DNA from: Pseudomonas marginalis
Lineage (GTDB): Bacteria; Pseudomonadota; Gammaproteobacteria; Pseudomonadales; Pseudomonadaceae
Length of the DNA: 64,000 nucleotides
NCBI RefSeq assembly: GCF_008692035.1
Contig: NZ_VTFG01000001.1
Location: forward strand, 1,612,001 to 1,676,000
Direction of reading: 5' to 3'
Part shown: one piece after another, positions 45,796-54,057 of the stretch
Layout: every line of letters starts with the position of its first letter
Numbering within the stretch: position 1 is the first letter of the stretch
Program-made: the position numbers and the translations under genes
Notes under the pieces: generated by a model
The model's input: only the letters and a program-made list of their open reading frames with translations
Told to the model about the DNA's origin: nothing
Database searches by the model: none

Positions 45796-46458
45796 TTATT
45801 TGTGTTCCGCCAACACCTTGAGCGCCTGCGCTGCCGCCCGCTCCTGCCCGGCCTGGGCCGTTGCGTTCGCCGAATCCCGCCAGCGCTGCGCATCCACATT
45901 GGCCGGTAATTGGCTCGGGCGCTGGGTGACGATTGCCCAGTGCCCGGCACTGCTCCACTTCGACTCAAAGTCGCTGAAGCTCATCAGCAGGCGTCGGTCC
46001 ATGCCTGAACGCAACAGCACCGTGCTTTTCTGCTGGTTGAAACCCACCACCACCACGTAGTGCGCGTCAGACAACAGGCCGCCGCCAATCCGCGCCATCA
46101 CCGGGTAACCCGCCGCCACCTGCGCCAGTACCGCGGTCAGCTTGGCATCCAGCGGGTACACCATCAGCCCGTACTCACGGGCCAGCACCTGCATGTTGCG
46201 CTCCAGGTCCGCTTCACCGCCCGGCAAATGCAACGGCTTATCCAACAAGCCCGGTGTCATCACAATGCCTTGTTGCGACAGCATGCTGGCTAATGCCGTA
46301 GGACCGCTCTGATAAGCCTCGCTGCGAAAGGTCGGCACACCATTGAGTTCGACACGTTCCGGCAGGCCCGGAAGTTTCGACGGCTGCCCGGAACAGGCCG
46401 CGAGCCCCAGGGCACAGGCCAGCAACAAGGATGTTTTAAGGTTCGACCGTAACCGCAA
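45796..46458 (-). CDS. C39-peptidase-like lipoprotein lacking the catalytic cysteine
   Basis: A 220-residue predicted lipoprotein (LGLAAC lipobox, Cys22). The mature part resembles bacteriocin-processing C39 peptidases, but the nucleophile motif, usually QxxxxCGPTAL, reads YQSGPTALASML, with Ser51 in place of cysteine. The histidine is kept (His133 in DAHYVVVVGF). The C-terminal 50 residues are helical and alanine/glutamine-rich. There is no ABC exporter or leader peptide gene nearby, so a processing role is unlikely. It may bind peptides or be a structural lipoprotein. Confidence 0.78.
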   Translation of the reverse strand: MRLRSNLKTSLLLACALGLAACSGQPSKLPGLPERVELNGVPTFRSEAYQSGPTALASMLSQQGIVMTPGLLDKPLHLPGGEADLERNMQVLAREYGLMVYPLDAKLTAVLAQVAAGYPVMARIGGGLLSDAHYVVVVGFNQQKSTVLLRSGMDRRLLMSFSDFESKWSSAGHWAIVTQRPSQLPANVDAQRWRDSANATAQAGQERAAAQALKVLAEHK

Positions 46459-46669
46459 TTTTTTACTCTCTTGATCAACTGCCGGTGAGGGCCCTGATCA
46501 TAGGACGCTCTGCCACGCGGGTATAGCCCATAGGCTCAGTAAAGCGTCGCGGTTAGAGCAAACGAGTTGGACGAACACGACCATTGGTCAATAGCAGGCA
46601 ACCGCCGGGTAGCTAGACTGTCCATTGAGAAGACTGTGTGTGCCCCCTGCGGGGCGAAAGGAGGCCAAA

Positions 46670-46831
46670 ATGAGCCTTGCAACAACGATTTTCCTGTTGA
46701 TCTGCGGTTGGCTGGCGGTAGCCGGCGCCATGTTGTGGGGGGTGTTGCGCATTACCCGCCGGCACCATCACCCCCACGTCAAACCTGAGGCACCCGCCAA
46801 GCCCCATAGAGCGGCGGTGCACCACGCCTAG
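46670..46831 (+). CDS. 53-residue single-pass membrane protein
   Basis: A short frame with a near-ideal ribosome site (AAAGGAGG, five bases before ATG at 46670). The product has one transmembrane helix (residues 3-26, LATTIFLLICGWLAVAGAMLWGVL) followed by a basic, histidine-rich tail (RRHHHPHVKPE). A GCCCCCTGCGGGGC hairpin overlaps the leader. It converges on the next gene with a 4-base overlap. Function unknown. Confidence 0.75.
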   Translation: MSLATTIFLLICGWLAVAGAMLWGVLRITRRHHHPHVKPEAPAKPHRAAVHHA

Positions 46832-47238
46832 CCAGGCATGCAATTGAAATCCTGAGTCGCCGCGACTTCCTTACCGTGCCCGTCCATCAGGGATGCGCGC
46901 ACGGTGGTGCCCAGGCTCGACTCCACCAGGGTGTAATGCTCACCCGCCTTGAAATCCTTGTACTCGACCCGACCCTGGCAGTCCTGCTGGTTGTCGTCGC
47001 CGGCTTCTTCCTCGAACAACGTCACGTCCAGGCGATGATCCCCGGGGGTCACCTCGAAAAAGCGCCCGTCGTCGACACGCTTGCCGTCCACACGTTCGGC
47101 CATCAGGTCGTTCGGCGCTTCTTCTTTCAAGCCGATCCAGGCTTCGCTGGGGTCCGCCTTGGGAATCGGGCCGGCACAGGCCGACAACAACAAAACAGCC
47201 CCCAGGGCGGGGATCATCAATAAAGGTTTGAGTGACAT
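46828..47238 (-). CDS. small periplasmic/outer-membrane lipoprotein
   Basis: A 136-residue protein with lipoprotein signal peptide (VLLLSACAG, lipobox cysteine at residue 21). The mature part is beta-rich and contains a cysteine pair (NQQDCQGRV and QDFNCMPG) likely to form a disulfide. The ATG at 47236-47238 with a GGAG ribosome site is chosen. A longer frame upstream has no signal peptide. No family known to me. Confidence 0.85.
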   Translation of the reverse strand: MSLKPLLMIPALGAVLLLSACAGPIPKADPSEAWIGLKEEAPNDLMAERVDGKRVDDGRFFEVTPGDHRLDVTLFEEEAGDDNQQDCQGRVEYKDFKAGEHYTLVESSLGTTVRASLMDGHGKEVAATQDFNCMPG

Positions 47239-47445
47239 GGCAGGGCTCCAAAGAACATCAGTAAAAAGACAAGTCGTCCGATGGGATGCAAGCTTGGGCA
47301 GCCACGCCCTGTAGAACAAATGAATCCATATGAAACGATCTTCAGCCCTTACCTAAATGTTCCTTCACCTGGCTGAAAGGCGCGTGTTAGGTGGGTCGGG
47401 CAAGACTGCCGGGGTTTGCAATCCTGCTCCCTCGGAGGTTCACGC

Positions 47446-50400
47446 ATGCTCGGGCTGGTAAAGACCGCACTGCAAAAGCCGTACACGTTTATCGTGTTGG
47501 CCATATTCATCTGCATCATCGGGCCGATGGCGGCCCTGCGAACCCCCACCGACGTGTTTCCCGATATCGGCATCCCTGTGGTCGCCGTGGTCTGGCAGTA
47601 CAACGGCCTGTCGCCGGACGCCATGGCCGGCCGGGTGATCTACACCTACGAACGCTCCCTGAGCACCACCGTCAACGACATCGAACATATAGAATCGCAA
47701 TCCTTGCCCGGCATGGGCATCGTGAAGATTTTCTTCCAGCCCGGCGTCGACATCCGCACCGCCAACGCCCAAGTGACCGCCGTGTCACAAACGGTGCTCA
47801 AGCAGATGCCACCGGGTATCACGCCACCGCTGATCCTCAACTACAGCGCCTCCACGGTGCCGATCCTGCAAATGGCGTTCTCCAGCCCGACGCTGTCGGA
47901 AGCCAAAATTCGCGACCTGGTGCAGAACAATATCCGCCTGCCCCTCAGCGCCCTGCCCGGCCTGGCCATGCCCACGCCGATGGGTGGCAAGCAGCGGCAG
48001 ATCACCCTTGACCTCGACCCCCAGGCGCTGGCGGCCAAAGGCTTGTCGGCCCAGGATGTGGGCAATGCCCTGGCGCTGCAGAACCAGATCATCCCGGTGG
48101 GCACCGCCAAACTCGGCCCCAATGAATACACGATCCTGCTCAACAACAGCCCCAAGGCCATCGATGAGCTCAACGACCTGCCGATCAAGACCGTCGACGG
48201 CGCGCTGATCACCATCGGCCAGGTCGCCCACGTGCGCGACGGTTCGCCGCCGCAGACCAACATCGTGCGCGTCGACGGCCATCGCGCGGTGCTGATGCCG
48301 GCGTTGAAAAACGGCAGCATTTCCACCCTGTCGATCATCGACGGTATCCGCCAGATGCTGCCGCGCATCAACGAAACCCTGCCGCCGTCACTGAAGACCT
48401 CGCTGCTGGGCGACGCCTCGGTATTCGTCAAGCAATCGGTGGGCAGCGTGGCCCAGGAAGGCATCATCGCCGCGCTGCTGACCAGTGCGATGATCCTGCT
48501 GTTCCTCGGCAGCTGGCGCTCCACGATCATTATCGCGGCGTCGATTCCCCTGGCGGTGCTGTCGGCCATTGCGCTGCTGGCGGTCAGCGGGCAGACCCTC
48601 AACGTCATGACCCTCGGCGGGCTGGCGTTGGCCGTAGGGATCCTGGTGGACGACGCCACGGTGACCATCGAAAACATCAACTGGCACCTGGAGCAAGGCA
48701 AGCCGGTGAAGACCGCGATCCTCGACGGCGCCGCGCAAATTGTCGGCCCGGCGTTCGTCTCGCTGCTGTGCATCTGCATCGTGTTCGTGCCGATGTTCCT
48801 GCTGCAAGGCATCGCCGGTTATCTGTTCCGGCCGATGGCGCTGGCGGTGATCTTTGCCATGGCCAGCTCATTCATTCTTTCGCGCACCCTGGTGCCGACG
48901 CTGGCGATGTTCCTGCTCAAGCCGCACACGCCGGAGCCAGGCGTGGGGCACCATCCCGAAGATGCATTCATCAACCACCATGAGGGCGAGCAGCACCCGA
49001 AACCGCGCAATGCCGCACTGCAAGCGGTGCTGAATTTCCAGCAGGGTTTCGAGCGTCACTTCTCGAATATCCGCGACACCTACCACGGCCTGCTGACCTT
49101 GGCCCTGGGCAATCGCAAGGGTTTTATCGTCGGTTTCCTGGCCTGCGTGCTCGCCTCATTCCTGCTGTTGCCCAGCCTGGGCCAGGACTTTTTCCCGGCG
49201 ACGGATGCCGGTGCGCTGGCCCTGCACGTGCGCTTGCCGCTGGGCACGCGTATCGAAGAAAGTGCTGCCGCCTTCGACCGCATCGAAGCGCGGATCCGTG
49301 AAGTGATCCCCGCCGAAGAACTGGACACCATCGTCGATAACATTGGCATTCCGCTCAGCGGCATCGACATGGCCTACAGCAGCAGCGGTACCATCGGCCC
49401 GCAGGATGGCGACATCCAGGTCAGCCTGAAAAAGGGCCATGCGCCTACCGCGGACTACGTGAAGAAACTGCGTGAAGCGCTGCCGCAGAGTTTCCCTGGC
49501 AGCCACTTTGCGTTCCTGCCGGCGGACATCAGCAGCCAGATCCTCAACTTCGGCGCGCCGGCGCCGCTGGACGTGAAAATCTCCGGGCGCAGCGATGCAG
49601 AAAACCGCGCCTATGCCGTCGAGTTGGAACGTCGCCTGCAACACGTGCCCGGTATCGCCGACCTGCGCATCCAGCAGTCCACCGGCTACCCGTCACTGCA
49701 GGTGAATGTCGACCGCATGCGCGCCAACGGCCTGGGCATTACCGAGCGGGACGTGACCAACAGCATGGTGGCGTCGCTGGCCGGCAGTTCGCAGACCGCG
49801 CCGACCTTCTGGCTCAACCCGGCCAACGGCGTGTCCTATTCCATTGTCGCCGCCACCCCGCAATACCGACTCGACAGCCTGCCGTCGCTGGAAGCGCTGC
49901 CGGTCACCGGCGCCGATGGGCAGTCGCAGATCCTCGGCGGCGTAGCAACTATCTCCCGCGTGCAAAGCTCGGCGGTGGTGACCCACTACAACATCGAACC
50001 GACCCTGGACCTGTACGCCAACGTGCAGGGCCGCGACCTCGGCGGCGTAGCCCGCGACGTGCAAAAGGTGCTGGATGACACCGCGCATCTGCGCCCCAAA
50101 GGCGCGACGATCAGCCTGCACGGGCAGATCGATGCGCTGCATGAAGCCTTCAGCGGCTTGAGCCTTGGCCTGCTGGGTGCGGTGGTGCTGATCTACCTGC
50201 TGATCGTGATCAACTTCCAGTCGTGGGCCGACCCGTTCGTCATCATCACCGCGTTGCCGGCGGCGCTCGCAGGCATCGTGTGGATGCTGTTCCTCAGCGG
50301 CACCTCCTTGTCGGTGCCAGCGCTCACCGGCGCCATCCTGTGCATGGGCGTGGCCACGGCCAACTCGATCCTGGTGGTGAGCTTCTGCCGTGAGCGCCTG

Positions 50401-50667
50401 GCCGAACATGGTGATGCGTTGAAAGCCGCCATGGAGGCCGGTTACACGCGCTTCCGCCCGGTGTGCATGACCGCCCTGGCGATGATCATCGGCATGTTGC
50501 CCCTGGCAATTTCCGAGGAGCAGAACGCCCCGCTCGGGCGCGCCGTCATCGGCGGTTTGATCTTCGCGACCCTCGCCACATTGTTGTTTGTTCCCGTGGT
50601 CTTCAGCCTGGTCCACGGTCGTCACCCTACTCGCGCAGTTGCAGGAGAAACCCCACATGTCGTCTGA
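47446..50667 (+). CDS. RND efflux transporter, inner-membrane permease
   Basis: A 1073-residue proton-driven pump of the AcrB superfamily. There are 12 transmembrane helices in two halves with two large periplasmic loops. The proton-relay aspartates are seen in GILVDDATVTIEN (helix 4). The ATG follows a CGGAGG ribosome site. It opens a three-gene operon in the order permease, adaptor, outer-membrane channel, and overlaps the adaptor by 11 bases. Hydrophobic/amphiphilic (HAE-type) substrates are more likely than metals, since the HME-type metal residues are absent. No regulator gene adjoins it. Confidence 0.93.
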   Translation: MLGLVKTALQKPYTFIVLAIFICIIGPMAALRTPTDVFPDIGIPVVAVVWQYNGLSPDAMAGRVIYTYERSLSTTVNDIEHIESQSLPGMGIVKIFFQPGVDIRTANAQVTAVSQTVLKQMPPGITPPLILNYSASTVPILQMAFSSPTLSEAKIRDLVQNNIRLPLSALPGLAMPTPMGGKQRQITLDLDPQALAAKGLSAQDVGNALALQNQIIPVGTAKLGPNEYTILLNNSPKAIDELNDLPIKTVDGALITIGQVAHVRDGSPPQTNIVRVDGHRAVLMPALKNGSISTLSIIDGIRQMLPRINETLPPSLKTSLLGDASVFVKQSVGSVAQEGIIAALLTSAMILLFLGSWRSTIIIAASIPLAVLSAIALLAVSGQTLNVMTLGGLALAVGILVDDATVTIENINWHLEQGKPVKTAILDGAAQIVGPAFVSLLCICIVFVPMFLLQGIAGYLFRPMALAVIFAMASSFILSRTLVPTLAMFLLKPHTPEPGVGHHPEDAFINHHEGEQHPKPRNAALQAVLNFQQGFERHFSNIRDTYHGLLTLALGNRKGFIVGFLACVLASFLLLPSLGQDFFPATDAGALALHVRLPLGTRIEESAAAFDRIEARIREVIPAEELDTIVDNIGIPLSGIDMAYSSSGTIGPQDGDIQVSLKKGHAPTADYVKKLREALPQSFPGSHFAFLPADISSQILNFGAPAPLDVKISGRSDAENRAYAVELERRLQHVPGIADLRIQQSTGYPSLQVNVDRMRANGLGITERDVTNSMVASLAGSSQTAPTFWLNPANGVSYSIVAATPQYRLDSLPSLEALPVTGADGQSQILGGVATISRVQSSAVVTHYNIEPTLDLYANVQGRDLGGVARDVQKVLDDTAHLRPKGATISLHGQIDALHEAFSGLSLGLLGAVVLIYLLIVINFQSWADPFVIITALPAALAGIVWMLFLSGTSLSVPALTGAILCMGVATANSILVVSFCRERLAEHGDALKAAMEAGYTRFRPVCMTALAMIIGMLPLAISEEQNAPLGRAVIGGLIFATLATLLFVPVVFSLVHGRHPTRAVAGETPHVV

Positions 50668-51826
50668 TCACAAACCCTCGCGCAAGCGTCTGATGCTCAT
50701 GGGTGTCGGCGGCCTGACCCTGGCCGCCCTGTTGGTCGCCAACGGCCTGCATGCCCGCACGCTGCACGAACAATCGGTCACGGCCTGGACCGAGACCGCC
50801 GCCATCCCGCACGTGATGGTGTTCCAGCCCCGGCAGAATGTGGCCGGCGATACCTTGCGCCTGCCGGCGCACCTGGAAGCCTGGAGCAAGGCGCCGATCC
50901 ACGCCCGGGTCAGCGGTTACCTGAAGGATTGGAAAGTCGATATCGGCAGCCGGGTCAAGGCCGGGCAAGTCCTCGCGGAAATCGACAGCCCCGACCTGGA
51001 TCAACAGCTGGCGCAGACCCATGCACGCCTGGTGCAGGAACAGGCCAACGCACGCCTGGCCGAAACCACCGCCACGCGCTGGCAAAACCTGCTGGCCAGC
51101 CATTCGGTCTCGCGCCAGGAGGCCGATGAAAAAACCTCCAATGCCGCTGCCGCCAAGGCCAACGCCGAGGCCGCCGCTGCCGACTATGCCCGGCTGTCGG
51201 CACTGGAAAGCTACAAGACCCTTCGCGCCCCGTTCGCCGGCACCATCACCGCGCGCAACACCGATATCGGCCAGCTGATCAAGGCCGACACCGACAGCGA
51301 TCCGGAACTGTTCAACATTGCCGACACCCATCAATTGCGCCTCTACGTACCGGTGCCGCAGAACTACGCAGCGGTCATCCATCCGGGCCTTGAAGCCGAT
51401 CTGACCGTGCCCGAGCACCCCGGCAAGCATTTCAAGGCGCGCCTGATCGGTGACTCCACCGCCATCGACCGCCGCTCCGGCACCCTGCTCGCCCAGTTCG
51501 TCGCCGACAACCCCGACGGCGAGCTGCTGCCCGGTGATTATGCCGAGGCCACCCTGCCGATTCCGGCCGATACCCATGGCGTGAGCATCCCGGCCAGCGC
51601 CCTGATCTTCCGCGCCCAGGGCACCCAGGTGGCGGTGTTGGACGGGCAGAACCGTGTGCACCTGCAGCCCATCCATATCGGCCTCGACCTGGGCGAACGC
51701 CTGGTGATCGACCAGGGCTTGAAACCCGCCGACCGCATCGTCGACAACCCGCCCGATGCCCTGCGCGAAGGTGATCCCGTGCAGCTCGCCGATGCCTCCG
51801 GAGGTGCGCATGCGCATAAGGCTTAA
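50657..51826 (+). CDS. RND efflux periplasmic adaptor (membrane fusion protein)
   Basis: A 389-residue periplasmic adaptor with an N-terminal anchor (residues 13-33), biotinyl-lipoyl-like halves (HARVSGYLKDWKVDIGSRVKAG and TLRAPFAGTITARNTDIGQL), an alpha-hairpin between them and a beta-barrel/membrane-proximal C-terminus. It links the permease to the outer-membrane channel. The start lies inside the last codons of the permease gene, with AGGAG 11 bases upstream. The C-terminus is histidine-containing (GGAHAHKA) and runs 17 bases into the next gene. Confidence 0.92.
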   Translation: MSSDHKPSRKRLMLMGVGGLTLAALLVANGLHARTLHEQSVTAWTETAAIPHVMVFQPRQNVAGDTLRLPAHLEAWSKAPIHARVSGYLKDWKVDIGSRVKAGQVLAEIDSPDLDQQLAQTHARLVQEQANARLAETTATRWQNLLASHSVSRQEADEKTSNAAAAKANAEAAAADYARLSALESYKTLRAPFAGTITARNTDIGQLIKADTDSDPELFNIADTHQLRLYVPVPQNYAAVIHPGLEADLTVPEHPGKHFKARLIGDSTAIDRRSGTLLAQFVADNPDGELLPGDYAEATLPIPADTHGVSIPASALIFRAQGTQVAVLDGQNRVHLQPIHIGLDLGERLVIDQGLKPADRIVDNPPDALREGDPVQLADASGGAHAHKA

Positions 51827-53228
51827 ACCGCTCGCCGCATTGACGCTGCTGGTCTTGCAGGGTTGCTCGATGGCGCCGACCTACAAGGTGCCGGCGATCG
51901 ACCTGCCGGCCCACTACCGCGAACAGACCAGCGATGGGCCCTGGCACAGCGCCCAGCCCTCCGACCAACTGGCGCCCGAATGGTGGAAACTCTACAACGA
52001 TTCGCGCCTGGATGACCTGCAACAGCAGCTGCTCAAGGCCAACCCGGACCTGGCGGCGGCGCTGGCGCACTTTGATGCTTCCCAAGCGTATGCCAGCCAA
52101 CTGCACGCAGGCCTGTTCCCGCAGATCACCGCCAGCGCGCAACCGCTGCGCCAGCGGCAATCGGATTCGCGACCGTTGCGGGGGGATACGCAACCGTCGG
52201 TGTACAACAGCAACATCGCGGGGTTTTCCTTGAGCTATGACCTGGACCTGTGGGGCAAAATCCGCAACCAGGTCGCGGCCGGCGATGCCCAGGCGCAAGC
52301 GTCCGGGGATGACCTGGCGGTGGCGCGCCTGAGTTTGCAGCGTCAGTTGGCGACCTTGTACGTGCAGCTCAATGGGCTGGATGCACAGAGCCGGATTCTC
52401 ACTCGCTCGCTGGATGATTTCAGCCAGGCATTGCAATTGACCCGCAGCCGCTACGAGGGCCAGATAGCCTCGGAGCTGGACCTGACCCGTGCGCAAAATC
52501 AACTGGCGCAGGCCAGGGCGCAATTGGATGAAGTGCGTGGGCAACGCAACCTCACCGAGCACGCCATCGGCGAGTTGGTGGGTGTGGCAGCCAGCGACTT
52601 TACCTTGCCGCCCGGCCAGCAACTGATCGCCCTGCCGGGAATTCCGTCGCAGTTGCCAAGCCACCTGTTGCAACGTCGCCCGGATATTGCAGCGGCAGAG
52701 CGCCGGGTGTTTGCGGCCAACGCAAATGTCGGCGTGGCCAAGGCGGCGTGGTACCCGGACTTCAGCTTGACCGGGTTGATTGGCGGACAGACACAGGGCG
52801 TCGGCAATCTGCTGTCGGCGGGCAATCGGTATTGGGCGCTGGGACCGTTGGTGAACCTGCCGATCTTCGACGGTGGCCGCTTGAGCGCCAATGAACGCCA
52901 GGCCAAGGCCGAGTTTGAAGAGGCGTCGGCGCAGTACCGTAGCCAGGTGCTGAAGGCCGTGCGCGAGGTGGAAGATAACCTGGCGCAACTACGGGATTTG
53001 CAGCAGGAGGCGCAGGATGAACAGGCGGCAGCGGATGCGGCGCAGCATACGCAATCATTGGCGATGAACAGCTATCAGGCGGGGGCGGTCAGTTACCTGG
53101 ATGTGGTGACCGCGCAGACGGCGGCGTTGCAGGCGCAGCGGACATTGCAGGCGGTGCAGACGCGGCAGTTGCAGGCCAGTGTAGGACTCATGACCGCACT
53201 CGGCGGCGGCTGGCAACCTGGCGCCTGA
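51810..53228 (+). CDS. RND outer-membrane efflux lipoprotein (NodT/OprM-type)
   Basis: A 472-residue TolC-like channel. Lipobox LVLQGCS gives a lipidated cysteine at residue 18, then two repeats of the OEP fold (YDLDLWGKIRNQV and VNLPIFDGGRLSANE mark equivalent points). The ATG is preceded by GGAGGTG within the adaptor gene. Last gene of the efflux operon. REP elements follow. Confidence 0.93.
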   Translation: MRIRLKPLAALTLLVLQGCSMAPTYKVPAIDLPAHYREQTSDGPWHSAQPSDQLAPEWWKLYNDSRLDDLQQQLLKANPDLAAALAHFDASQAYASQLHAGLFPQITASAQPLRQRQSDSRPLRGDTQPSVYNSNIAGFSLSYDLDLWGKIRNQVAAGDAQAQASGDDLAVARLSLQRQLATLYVQLNGLDAQSRILTRSLDDFSQALQLTRSRYEGQIASELDLTRAQNQLAQARAQLDEVRGQRNLTEHAIGELVGVAASDFTLPPGQQLIALPGIPSQLPSHLLQRRPDIAAAERRVFAANANVGVAKAAWYPDFSLTGLIGGQTQGVGNLLSAGNRYWALGPLVNLPIFDGGRLSANERQAKAEFEEASAQYRSQVLKAVREVEDNLAQLRDLQQEAQDEQAAADAAQHTQSLAMNSYQAGAVSYLDVVTAQTAALQAQRTLQAVQTRQLQASVGLMTALGGGWQPGA

Positions 53229-53290
53229 CATCACCCCAGGCACAGTGATAGCGGTGGAACAGCCAGTTTATCCGTAGCTGAGCCACCGCC

Positions 53291-53381
53291 ATCGGGGCAA
53301 GCCCCTCCCACACGGGTCCTGCGTCAGACACATAATGTATAAGCGCCGCTGAGCCAATGTGGGAGGGGGCTTGCCCCCGAT
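53291..53381. repeat. REPIN (inverted REP pair) upstream of the RAYT gene
   Basis: An inverted REP (ATCGGGGCAAGCCCCTCCCACA, 53291-53312, with two bases of the G/C run lost) faces a full REP (TGTGGGAGGGGGCTTGCCCCCGAT, 53358-53381) across 45 bases. The pair lies 95 bases before the RAYT start. Confidence 0.88.
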
Positions 53382-53475
53382 AGCGTCCTTCCAGACACAT
53401 CCTGCCAAAAGCCTGCCCATCAACCGCCTGCTCGCCAATCTAGCCTCTCTAAGCACATCTAGAGAGGGCCAGGGA

Positions 53476-53934
53476 ATGGCAGATTTACCCGCTTCACACC
53501 GCCTGCGCATCGGTCGATTCAGCGAACCCGACCGCATCTACCTCGTCACCACCAACACCCACGAACGCATACCGATATTCAGCAATTTCCATCTCGGTCG
53601 CCTGGTGGTCTGGCAATTTCGGTTAGCCCAGTACCAAGGGCTGGCCAATTCCCTGGCATGGGTCATCATGCCGGACCATTTCCATTGGCTGCTTGAACTG
53701 CAAAAAGGCTCGCTGGCGGACTTGATGCGCCAGGTGAAGTCAAAAAGCACCAGGACCGTCAATGGCGTGAGTGGTCGCAAGGGCCGGCTCTGGCAAGAAA
53801 GCTTTCATGACCGCGCACTGCGCAAGGAAGATGACTTGGTGAAAATGGCCCGGTATGTGGTGGCTAATCCATTGCGAGCGGGTCTGGTCGAGCGGATTGG
53901 CGACTACCCACTGTGGGATGCCATCTGGGTTTAA
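53476..53934 (+). mobile_element. REP-associated tyrosine transposase (RAYT)
   Basis: A 152-residue IS200/IS605-related Y1 transposase. The HUH motif is His68 and His70 in MPDHFHWLLEL. The nucleophile is probably Tyr127 in ARYVVANPLRAGL. The LWQESFHDRALR segment is typical of RAYTs. Start ATG 53476 with an AGGGA site. It lies alone between two REPINs of the type scattered through this window, which is how RAYTs that mobilise REP sequences are arranged. It is a single-copy, chromosomally fixed gene type rather than a full insertion sequence, with no IS ends of its own. Confidence 0.93.
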
Positions 53935-53950
53935 CGTCATACACAGTTCA

Positions 53951-54043
53951 AATGTGGGAGGGGGCTTGCTCCCGATTGCGGTAGGTCAGTCAGCTTATCT
54001 GTAACTGATACACCGCTATCGGGAGCAAGCCCCCCTCCCACAT
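53951..54043. repeat. REPIN downstream of the RAYT gene
   Basis: AATGTGGGAGGGGGCTTGCT at 53951 and the inverse GAGCAAGCCCCCCTCCCACA ending at 54042 bracket about 43 bases. Both arms carry the same change (CTTGCTCCC for CTTGCCCCC), so this pair matches internally but differs from the upstream REPIN. Confidence 0.9.
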
Positions 54044-54057
54044 TTTTTACCCGCATT

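Noticed and set aside
53236..54057. REP clusters around the RAYT considered as a complete insertion sequence
   Set aside because: No terminal inverted repeats or target-site duplication surround the gene. The flanking palindromes belong to a dispersed REP family.
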